Source of the DNA: Rhodococcoides kyotonense
GTDB taxonomy: Bacteria > Actinomycetota > Actinomycetes > Mycobacteriales > Mycobacteriaceae
Direction of reading: 5' to 3'
DNA: 64,000 nucleotides
NCBI RefSeq assembly: GCF_900188125.1
Contig: NZ_FZOW01000015.1
Span: 1 to 64,000, forward strand
The position numbers and the translations under genes were made by a program. This document shows positions 7,566-14,831 of the stretch, piece after piece. Each line of letters starts with the position of its first letter. Within the stretch, counting starts at the first letter, position 1. Under the pieces are notes generated by a model. That model saw nothing but the letters and a program-made list of their open reading frames with translations, searched no databases and was not told where the DNA came from.

Positions 7566-9019
7566 TCCACCACCTCGAGCAGGTGCATCATGCCGTGGTC
7601 TTCGTGGAACAGGATGTGACAGTGCATGACGAAGCGTCCGGTGAAGTCCTCGAATCGATGCCGGATGGTCAGTGACCCGAAGGGTGGAAGCATCGCGGTG
7701 TCGCGGTAGTGCTGTTCGTCGACAGGCTCGTCGTTGATTGCTACGACTTGAAAGTCGTTGACGTGGATATGAACTGGGTGGGGCTCGTAGGTGCGATTGA
7801 CGAAGTGCCACTCCTCGGTGTCGCCGAGCTTCATGGTTTCGTTCACTACGTGGTGGTCGAACGTCGTGCCGTTGATGAAATACATGAAGTGCTCGCTGTG
7901 GCCGGTACCACGGGGTTCGAGCTCTTCGAACACGAATTCCCGACGACGATCGACGACTGCGTCCCGGAGGTCGTCGAACGGCAGCAACGTGGTCGGCAAT
8001 GGTTCCGCCGGCTGTGCCTGCCCGCTCGAGACCAGGTTCAGCAGCGGCATCGGCGCGGGGACCATCGAGGAGTAGAACGGGCCGAACTCCTCCCAACTCA
8101 GCGAACGCAGTTGGTAGGTACCGATGTTCGCGCCTTGGACAAGGACATCGAGCCGACCTCCGGGTACGATTTCGACGACGTCGCGCGTGGACACCGACGT
8201 CAATGCGTCACCGTCGACGGCGATCACATGCATCGAATGACCGTCGAGCTGCAGCCGCAGGAACAGTGAGCTGGCGTTGAGGATGCGCCACCGCTGCACC
8301 TCCCCTGGCGCGATCTCGGTCGTCGGCTGAAACGTTCCGTTGACCAAGGTTTGCTGAAGGTTGTTCGAACTCTTGTCGCCTGGGACGATCTCGCCGTCGG
8401 CGATCTCCGTCTGGCTGAGAACCAACAGTCGCTCGGTCCGGTCTCGGACACCGGGCAGGTCGTCGAGTTCACCGCGGACGATCAAGGCTCCGAACAGTCC
8501 CGCGAAAACCTGTGTGTCACTGAGGCTGTGCTGGTGCGAGTGATACCAGAAGGTCCCGGACGAGTGGTTCGCCGGCAGGTCGTAGGCGTAGTCGTATGTC
8601 TCACCCGGCTCGACCGCCATCAACACGTCGTCGCTCGGCTGTTTCGGCGACACATGCCAGCCATGTGTGTGCAGATTGGTCGGCTCCCCGAGGTCGTTGA
8701 TCAGCGCTACCTCGACGCGGTCACCGGGGCGCACGTCCAGAGTCGGGCCTGGATACGTTCCCTCGTAGGTGACCCCGCGCACACGGCCACTGCCCATGGC
8801 CACCTCTCCATCCGCAACGCGCAGTTGTGTCCGCAGGACGCCGTTCTCACTCGATCGCACAGTCGGCTCGAACCATGTCGACGCGGTCGCCGTGTCGTCC
8901 TTTGCGCATGCGGTCAGCATCGGTGTTCCGAGAAGAGGGAGTCCGACGAGGACTGCTGCGCCGGTCAGAAAGCGTCGTCGACTGACGGCGGAATCGTTGC
9001 CGGAACCGGGCTCAATCAT
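7562..9019 (-). CDS. Tat-exported multicopper oxidase lipoprotein
   Basis: A protein of about 485 residues. The N-terminus has a twin-arginine motif SRRRFLTGAAVLVG and then a lipobox LTACAKDD, suggesting Tat export and lipid anchoring. All four copper-binding motifs are visible in order: HTHGWHV, WYHSHQHS, HPVHIHVNDF and MHCHILFHEDHGM, the last holding the type 1 His-Cys-His set. Three cupredoxin domains fit the length. The family oxidises phenols or metal ions (Cu(I), Mn(II), Fe(II)) with reduction of oxygen to water. It overlaps a lipoprotein gene upstream by 8 bases and a membrane-protein gene downstream by 4, forming a three-gene operon. Confidence 0.92.
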   Translation of the reverse strand: MIEPGSGNDSAVSRRRFLTGAAVLVGLPLLGTPMLTACAKDDTATASTWFEPTVRSSENGVLRTQLRVADGEVAMGSGRVRGVTYEGTYPGPTLDVRPGDRVEVALINDLGEPTNLHTHGWHVSPKQPSDDVLMAVEPGETYDYAYDLPANHSSGTFWYHSHQHSLSDTQVFAGLFGALIVRGELDDLPGVRDRTERLLVLSQTEIADGEIVPGDKSSNNLQQTLVNGTFQPTTEIAPGEVQRWRILNASSLFLRLQLDGHSMHVIAVDGDALTSVSTRDVVEIVPGGRLDVLVQGANIGTYQLRSLSWEEFGPFYSSMVPAPMPLLNLVSSGQAQPAEPLPTTLLPFDDLRDAVVDRRREFVFEELEPRGTGHSEHFMYFINGTTFDHHVVNETMKLGDTEEWHFVNRTYEPHPVHIHVNDFQVVAINDEPVDEQHYRDTAMLPPFGSLTIRHRFEDFTGRFVMHCHILFHEDHGMMHLLEVVE

Positions 9020-9527
9020 CGGTGGGCTCCTTCGTGACCGTGACGGTCCGAGTTGTCGTGATGTAGCCAGGTGCTGCCCAAGCGACGTCGATAGTGCGTG
9101 AATCGGCAGCGTTGCAATCGAATACGACAGCAGCACCGATCCCGGCGGCGCCGCCCGCGGGGACCTGATACGGGACGGTGTCCTGCAGGCCCACTGCCAA
9201 CACCTGGCCGTCGAGCGACAACGACACCTCGGCCGCATCAGGGGCGGCCCATCCGACGGTCACGACGGTGCGAGCCGGCGTCTCATCCAGACAGCGAAAC
9301 GTCGGTAGGACCGTGAAGTCGGAGACCGCAATCGGCTCGGCCGGGTCTGGAGGCGGCGACTGCTCGGTCGTCGAGGCATCCGACGTTCTCGTCGGTACCG
9401 GGTTCAGTCCGTCGCGTGCAGGTGATTCTCCCCCACACCCCGCGACGACACACGCCGCCAACGCGGTCGCGAGGATTGCGCGAACCCCTCTGCCGCGCAC
9501 TCCTCGGTGTCCGGTGGACAACCTCAT
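9012..9527 (-). CDS. Unknown lipoprotein, first gene of the oxidase operon
   Basis: A protein of about 171 residues with an export signal (VRAILATALAACVVAGCGGES; the lipobox is VAGC), a Pro/Ser/Thr-rich linker, and an all-beta domain containing VVTVGWAAPDAAEVSLSLDG and YITTTRTVTVTKE. The domain looks like an immunoglobulin-type fold used for binding or as a spacer. The start at 9527 is used because it leaves a normal signal peptide; the longer frame to 9608 adds sequence with no signal character. The Cys pair (FRCLDE and VFDCNA) may form a disulfide outside the cell. I do not recognise the family. Confidence 0.65.
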   Translation of the reverse strand: MRLSTGHRGVRGRGVRAILATALAACVVAGCGGESPARDGLNPVPTRTSDASTTEQSPPPDPAEPIAVSDFTVLPTFRCLDETPARTVVTVGWAAPDAAEVSLSLDGQVLAVGLQDTVPYQVPAGGAAGIGAAVVFDCNAADSRTIDVAWAAPGYITTTRTVTVTKEPTDD

Positions 9528-9601
9528 CGCCACTGCCTTCCGGTAGCGCACATGACCGTCTACCACGTGCGCGCTGGACGCTACGGCGGAAGTGCACATA
9601 T

Positions 9602-9659
9602 TTTGCAAATGTCAGGCCCCGGCGAATGACCTGCCAGGACGAGATCCATCTTTGCAAAG
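9602..9659. promoter_or_regulatory. Two TTTGCAAA palindromes in the divergent promoter
   Basis: TTTGCAAA occurs at 9602-9609 and again at 9651-9658, the second extended to CTTTGCAAAG. The two centres are 49 bases apart, in the 249-base gap between the oxidase operon (minus) and the secreted-protein genes (plus). The TTGCAA core is shared with the palindrome at 5793-5811. A further hairpin, ACTCGGTTC (9723-9731) with GAACCGAGT (9747-9755), lies in the leader of the plus-strand gene. Confidence 0.45.
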
Positions 9660-9776
9660 CAATTGCACTTGCTTCTTAAGGTCCGATCGAACCTCGATTG
9701 CGTCGAGGGCGGGCTGCCGTGCACTCGGTTCGCATAGTCCCGTGGGGAACCGAGTACGGCTCGAAGGAGAGTTTCA

Positions 9777-12278
9777 GTGGTATCGACCAGACGCCGTGGA
9801 CACGTTGCGCATCGAGCCGGGGCTGCAGTGTTGACTGCGATGCTCGTCATCGGATCCGGCATCGCAGCATCGGGATCGGGCCATGCGCAACCGCTTCCGT
9901 TCCCCATCCCATTCGGGACCGGGTCAGCGGACGGCTCGACGGGGTCTACAGACAGTAGCGGTTCGTCCGGCGGGATCCCGGGATTGCCCGAGAGTGAAAA
10001 CCCCGGAGCCTCACCGGCACCAGGAAGAGTCGCCGGTGAGCTTCCCATAGGCTCTGCCGTCGAAACGATTTCGACGAACTCAGGCGCAGGCACCATCTCG
10101 ATAGGCGGCGAAGCTCAGCCGCACACGAGCGATCGAAACAATCCTGTGTTCGCCGTCTTTCGTGCCGCGGACCGCCTACGTACCGAGTCGGGAACAGTCC
10201 CATTCCAGGGCTACGGATTCGAGACGATCCGAAACAGACTCGCAGACACCACGACGAACAAGCCGGGTTCACTCGTGATCATCAGCTCGGTTCCCGGGGT
10301 CAAACGTGTGGACCAAGGCGTCGTCACCACTTTGCTTCGTGCGATCGGCGCAAATCCGTTCACCGAGGACGAGATCGCTCGACTGGACGCGGGTGCGTCG
10401 TTCTCCGCAGTCGGAAGAATCGGTGGCGACTCGGGTACCGCGTGGACCAAGGTCGCTCCGTTGTCGGACAAGAGCCTCGGGGGCAACATCACCGGCTTTC
10501 TGCGCTACAGCCCGATGGGCCTGCGGTACGACTTCGTACCTGGCCGACACACATCCATTGCCACTGCACTGGATTCGCCGTCGAATACGTCGAACACCAT
10601 TCGGGTGGGTCCGAGTACCCAGTACCGCTCCGAAACCATCCCCAACGGTTCAGCCGGCTTCCACATCGTGTCGTTGCATACGCAGACTCTGGCGCTACGC
10701 ACGAATACGACGATCGACACGTCCGCACGACCTGAACTTCTGGGCAATGAACTGACCTTGGCTGCTACACCCGACGAAGGCGAGCCGGCTCCGCTGGTGA
10801 TCGTGCAGAGCATCGGCAAGCCAGTGCCGGTTGCTTCGTGGAATCCCGCAATTCGTGTCATCGACGCCCTGGGCGGTAATTCGACGGCATTCTTGGCCAT
10901 GCACGAGCCGGTGAAGGCCGACTCCTCTGCTCGGGGCGACTATGCGTTGATCGGGAGCCTCGACGCCGGATCCCGATCGTCCGAGGCGGCTACCGTCATG
11001 GAGTCGCCGACGCCACTTCTCGGTGTGCTCGGCCCTCAGCGCGATTTCTCCTATCTCCCGCTCGCGTCCGGACCCCTTGGCGGTGTCAACACGTCGCAGG
11101 TCGACATCCTCTCGCAGGCGCCGACGGCGTTCCCTCAGCTCAACCGTCCGGCAGAACTATGGATGCTGGGCAAACTGGGCCTGTGTCAGGGTGCTGCGGA
11201 TTCGAACTGCAGCTTTCGAACCGCGTACGACGCCGACTACGAAACCCACGGATCGGACTGGTATGTCTTCGCGACCAACGCCGGACTGCTGAACTACGAG
11301 GCGGGGCTGGGCTTCTCCGATGACGAGTTCAGGAGGACACGTACACAGATCGTCACCGAATTGCTCGCCGTTGCGGAGGTACACCGGTTCTACACGTTCT
11401 TGAAGCACGTCTTCTCCGGAGTCGAGGCGGAGCAGGCAATCCGCGTCGCAGACATCGCGAATGCGGTTCGCGACGACCTCGCACCTCGCGACTCCGAATT
11501 ACCGACCGTTGCAGAGACTTTCAGCCTGATCAAGACACTGGCCGAAAAGTTGGGAAGTGCAGTTCCGGCTGCGCAACCGATCACCAGCAGTGTCCTCAGC
11601 GCCTTCACGTACGCCTCTTATGCATCGACGGCGAAGAACTCGATCCTTCCGGCGGAAACAAAACTGGTAGATCCCGTGAAAACTGCCGCCGGGAACCTCG
11701 GGCGAGTAATGAGCGAAACCCTGGTCACCACCTCGCTCCACTTCGACACCGAAGGGCGCATTGTCGTGACCGACTACGGAAAGCTCTCTGCCGCAGCACA
11801 TGCCATCACGACGAAAGTGTGGGCGTTGCCGTCGAGTGCCACCGAGGAACGCAGCAAGTTCGGCGTTGCCATCAAGCAATGGTTTGCCAAGAAATTGCTT
11901 CCGGTCGCTTACCCCTGGCTCATCCGCGGAAGAACTCCGACAGGCGGCGACGGCCCTGGACAAGTGTGCTTTCCGATGTTCGCGGGTGTGAACACGCGCT
12001 CGGTGATCGAGGCCACCCAATCCTACGACGCCAACGGCGCGCCGATTCGTCGGATATTCTTTCCGTCGAAAGCGAACCCACAGAACACCAGCCAATTGAA
12101 CGGCGTCCCATCTACTTTCCGAACGAACACGCCGTCCGATAGTCAAGCGGAACGTTTGATTGCGGAAAGTCCCGGCGGGTACGACATCAATCTCTACGAA
12201 CTGTACGGGCCGCGCTATTTCGGTACCGCACACGATGCACGAGAGGATCTACGCGGATGCGGAGTGGGGCGGAAATGA
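9777..12278 (+). CDS. Large secreted protein of unknown function
   Basis: An 833-residue protein with a signal peptide (VLTAMLVIGSGIAASGSGHA, cleaved before QPLPFPIP), a low-complexity Gly/Ser/Thr linker (GSTGSTDSSGSSGG), and a long globular region. The middle is rich in beta strands with regular SSxxSNT-type turns (PVFAVFRAADRLR, SLVIISSVPGVKR). A helical part follows from about residue 500 (ELLAVAEVHRFYTFLKHVFS, IKTLAEKLGSAVPAAQPITS). The C-terminus has an isolated pair of Cys (QVCFPM, LRGCGVG). The GTG start has a strong AAGGAGA eight bases upstream. No catalytic motif is recognised. It overlaps the next secreted-protein gene by 4 bases, so the two are co-translated. Confidence 0.7.
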   Translation: MVSTRRRGHVAHRAGAAVLTAMLVIGSGIAASGSGHAQPLPFPIPFGTGSADGSTGSTDSSGSSGGIPGLPESENPGASPAPGRVAGELPIGSAVETISTNSGAGTISIGGEAQPHTSDRNNPVFAVFRAADRLRTESGTVPFQGYGFETIRNRLADTTTNKPGSLVIISSVPGVKRVDQGVVTTLLRAIGANPFTEDEIARLDAGASFSAVGRIGGDSGTAWTKVAPLSDKSLGGNITGFLRYSPMGLRYDFVPGRHTSIATALDSPSNTSNTIRVGPSTQYRSETIPNGSAGFHIVSLHTQTLALRTNTTIDTSARPELLGNELTLAATPDEGEPAPLVIVQSIGKPVPVASWNPAIRVIDALGGNSTAFLAMHEPVKADSSARGDYALIGSLDAGSRSSEAATVMESPTPLLGVLGPQRDFSYLPLASGPLGGVNTSQVDILSQAPTAFPQLNRPAELWMLGKLGLCQGAADSNCSFRTAYDADYETHGSDWYVFATNAGLLNYEAGLGFSDDEFRRTRTQIVTELLAVAEVHRFYTFLKHVFSGVEAEQAIRVADIANAVRDDLAPRDSELPTVAETFSLIKTLAEKLGSAVPAAQPITSSVLSAFTYASYASTAKNSILPAETKLVDPVKTAAGNLGRVMSETLVTTSLHFDTEGRIVVTDYGKLSAAAHAITTKVWALPSSATEERSKFGVAIKQWFAKKLLPVAYPWLIRGRTPTGGDGPGQVCFPMFAGVNTRSVIEATQSYDANGAPIRRIFFPSKANPQNTSQLNGVPSTFRTNTPSDSQAERLIAESPGGYDINLYELYGPRYFGTAHDAREDLRGCGVGRK

Positions 12279-12886
12279 GATCGCCAAGAACGTTGCTTCG
12301 CATGAGTTCCGCTATTCGATCGATGTCGGCCGCCCTGATCGTCCCAGTGGTGATGGTGTGCGCAACCACCGTCGCTGTCCACACTGCACACGCCGCGCCC
12401 TTCGGACTTCCCGATACCGGATCCTCCGGGTCTTCGGGATCGTCGGCGGCCCCGGAACCCGGCCAGCATCTGATCGAGAGCATGGGGGACGGGCGTAGGG
12501 CATTCGCGATCGTCTGGAACTTCCCATCTGCTCCGGACAGAACGATGACCTATGTGGTGCAGACGTATCCGACGACCGGCTCACCGTGCGTTCAGGCACC
12601 GACGAAGGAATTCTTCTTCAGGATCGATGTACCGGCAGGCGGACCTGCACGTACTCGCATCGATGTCTTGAGCTTCCAGTGCGCGTCGATCGATGCGCGC
12701 CAGAGTTGGGAGACGCGTGTGCTCACCCCTCGCGGTACCGAAGTCATGTACACGACCCTCGCGGTGAAAAGTACCGACTCCAACGAATTGACGTGGAGGC
12801 AAGCACCCGAAGTCAGCGGGACACCTCCACAATTCTTCATCGGGAAAATTGACAACGGCCTGTCGGTCGATGTGCGCCCGAGGTGA
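12275..12886 (+). CDS. Secreted protein of unknown function, partner of the upstream gene
   Basis: A protein of about 203 residues with a signal peptide (IVPVVMVCATTVAVHTAHAA) followed by APFGLPDTGSSGSSGSS, a linker much like that of the upstream protein, which has PFG and SSGSSGG after its own signal. The mature domain has one Cys pair (GSPCVQAP, SFQCASID) and a beta-rich pattern ending QFFIGKIDNGLSVDVRPR. The ATG at 12275 overlaps the upstream stop (ATGA). Similar signal/linker design plus coupling suggests that the two proteins work together outside the membrane. Function unknown. Confidence 0.7.
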   Translation: MRSPRTLLRMSSAIRSMSAALIVPVVMVCATTVAVHTAHAAPFGLPDTGSSGSSGSSAAPEPGQHLIESMGDGRRAFAIVWNFPSAPDRTMTYVVQTYPTTGSPCVQAPTKEFFFRIDVPAGGPARTRIDVLSFQCASIDARQSWETRVLTPRGTEVMYTTLAVKSTDSNELTWRQAPEVSGTPPQFFIGKIDNGLSVDVRPR

Positions 12887-13047
12887 CATCGGCACGCTGC
12901 TGGTCGAGGGAAATGCACTTCGATCATTATCGGATCAGGCTGCGTTCACCATCCCGCAACGGTGAGCGGTGGCGTCGAGCAAATTCCTGTAGCCCTCGTC
13001 TGCGAGGAGGGTGCCTGCGCGTTCGATCTGATCCATATGGACCTGCG
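12887..13047. other. Gap with no recognised gene
   Basis: The 161 bases after the secreted-protein operon show no open frame with codon bias and no strong hairpin. They end at the tRNA-like segment. Confidence 0.5.
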
Positions 13048-13090
13048 CGCCCCCAGTCGGACTCGAACCGACACTGTGCGGATTTCAAGC
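13048..13090 (-). other. 3' half of a tRNA gene (candidate attachment-site scar)
   Basis: On the minus strand the segment reads as a tRNA 3' end. The T-arm GTCGG-TTCGAGT-CCGAC (17 bases, stem 5, loop 7) is followed by the acceptor 3' strand TGGGGGC and a discriminator base, and is preceded by CTTGAAA plus a stem half typical of an anticodon arm. The matching 5' acceptor strand (GCCCCCA) and D-arm are not found in the bases upstream, so this is not a complete gene. Such a truncated copy is what integration of a mobile element at a tRNA leaves behind. Confidence 0.6.
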
Positions 13091-13124
13091 CCCTAGAAGT
13101 GGATAAACGCGAACCTCGCTGGAC

Positions 13125-13343
13125 TCAGAAATCATTACTTGACAACGGTTTTCGTGCAACACAGTCCAAAAGAGTCCATGCCCGGACGCACCGACTTGTG
13201 ACACCCTCGTGATACCGAACTCGCCACACGGCGGCTGATTCCAACCGCTCTGAACGACCACGGACCGCGGTGGGATTTGACGGACAGGCGATGGCACTAT
13301 CCAGGAGGGCGGCAGCGGATCCAGTGACACGGACATCCGTCAT
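13125..13343 (-). CDS. Possible small protein with strong ribosome binding site
   Basis: A 72-codon frame starts at ATG 13343 with AAGGAGG placed 6 bases upstream, better than most starts in this window. The product begins MTDVRVTGSAAALLDSAIAC and has no recognisable domain or membrane segment. Codon use is not clearly biased. It runs into the region next to the tRNA fragment, so it may be a remnant of an integrated element. The rest of 13091-13652 holds nothing I recognise. Confidence 0.3.
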   Translation of the reverse strand: MTDVRVTGSAAALLDSAIACPSNPTAVRGRSERLESAAVWRVRYHEGVTSRCVRAWTLLDCVARKPLSSNDF

Positions 13344-13652
13344 TATCGCCTCCTTCTTTCGTATACCCATCCCACGAAGACTTTAGATAGCCGCTCCGAT
13401 GCGAGTACGGAGAAGCACTGCGATGTTTGACCCCAAGGACGTCATCGGGAGCGCCTCGCACGGTCTTGCGACCCACAACGACATGGATCGTTAATATCAC
13501 TCCAGCAACTGCCCTGGTGTGGCGCGGAATGTGGGCGAGTTTCATGTCAGGGTCGCGAGCGAGTGCCACGACCATGGGTAGAACCACTAGCGAACTGATG
13601 GTGGACAGGAGTGTGGTCCTCCGGTTCGTGACGGTCGTGTGGGGGACGGCGT

Positions 13653-14798
13653 CTACAGTGCTTTGGCGATCATTGCTTTCATCACCTCGTTGGCGCCGGC
13701 GTAGATGCGCTGCACACGGGCATCCTGATACATCCGCGCGATGAGGTACTCGCGCATGTAGCCGTACCCTCCGTGCAATTGAACGCAGCGATCGATGACG
13801 GTGCATTGTTGATCGGTGAGCCAGTACTTGACCATCGCAGCCTCCGCCGGATCCAGCTGACCGGCGAGATGAGACTGTATGCACGAGTCGAGGAAGACTT
13901 CGCACGTTCGCGCGATCGTCTGGCACTCGGCGAGTTCGAACGCGGTGTTCTGGAAGTCGAACAGACTGTGCCCGAATGCTTGTCGCGACTTCGTGTACTC
14001 GACGGTGTCGTGCACGGCCCTGTTCATCGCACCCGACGCTTGAGCGCCGATGATCAGCCGTTCCTGGCCCAACTGCGTCATCATCTGGGCAAAGCCTCGC
14101 CCTTCCGCACCGAGGAGGTTCGACACGGGGACTCTGACGTCGGTGAAGGACAGCTCCGATGTGTCGGCACCGGTCTGACCCACCTTGTCCAATACGCGTC
14201 CCACTTCGAATCCGACGCATTCACGCAGGTCCACGATCAGGAGCGAGACTCCCTTGGCGCCCGCTTTGGGATCTGTCTTCACCGCGAGCACTATCACGTC
14301 CGCCGAGGATCCGTTGGTGATGAACGTCTTCGATCCGTTGACGATGTACTCGTCGCCGTCGCGTATCGCCGAGGTCTTGATGGCTTTGAGGTCCGAGCCT
14401 GCCCCCGGCTCTGTCATTCCGATGGCGCCCAGCACTTCTCCGCTGGCCATCCCGGGCAGCCAAGTCGTCTTCTGCTCCTCGGTTCCGTAGGCGAGGATGT
14501 AGTGGGCGACGATTCCCGAGTGCACGGAGATACCGAACGAGAGATCACCGGCGTAGCCCTGTGCGCAGAACACTGCGAGGTCGTGCGCGAACGTCCCTCC
14601 GCCGCCGCCGTATTCCTCGGGGATCGAGCAGCACAGAAGTCCGAGCTTGCCGGCCTCGAGCCACACGTCACGGTCGATGTGGTGTTGCGCATCCCATTTC
14701 TCGTTGTGGGCCATGACTTCTCGCTGAAAGAAGCCGGCCGCGAGTTCCGACAGCGCCGCGACCTCGTCGTCGTGCCAGGACGGTATGTATTTCTTCAC
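13653..14798 (-). CDS. Acyl-CoA dehydrogenase
   Basis: A 381-residue flavoenzyme with the ACAD signatures GAIGMTEPGAGSDLKAI (FAD/substrate loop), DEYIVNGSKTFITNG, and the C-terminal LHGGYGYMREYLIARMYQDAR. It would oxidise a CoA thioester to the 2-enoyl-CoA, passing electrons to ETF. Near the C-terminus it has RIYAGANEVMK, whereas medium-chain enzymes carry the catalytic Glu in IYEG; long-chain-type enzymes have IYGGTNEIMK with the base elsewhere. This one therefore resembles the latter group. It is the last gene of the operon that starts at leuC and follows the oxidoreductase gene by 33 bases, which fits a step acting on the acyl-CoA made by that enzyme. Confidence 0.92.
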   Translation of the reverse strand: MKKYIPSWHDDEVAALSELAAGFFQREVMAHNEKWDAQHHIDRDVWLEAGKLGLLCCSIPEEYGGGGGTFAHDLAVFCAQGYAGDLSFGISVHSGIVAHYILAYGTEEQKTTWLPGMASGEVLGAIGMTEPGAGSDLKAIKTSAIRDGDEYIVNGSKTFITNGSSADVIVLAVKTDPKAGAKGVSLLIVDLRECVGFEVGRVLDKVGQTGADTSELSFTDVRVPVSNLLGAEGRGFAQMMTQLGQERLIIGAQASGAMNRAVHDTVEYTKSRQAFGHSLFDFQNTAFELAECQTIARTCEVFLDSCIQSHLAGQLDPAEAAMVKYWLTDQQCTVIDRCVQLHGGYGYMREYLIARMYQDARVQRIYAGANEVMKAMIAKAL

Positions 14799-14831
14799 CT
14801 GTGTTCCTTAGCCTGATCGGTACGAACGCTG

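Noticed and set aside
13048..13150. A complete tRNA gene
   Set aside because: The 5' acceptor strand and D-arm are missing from the upstream bases.
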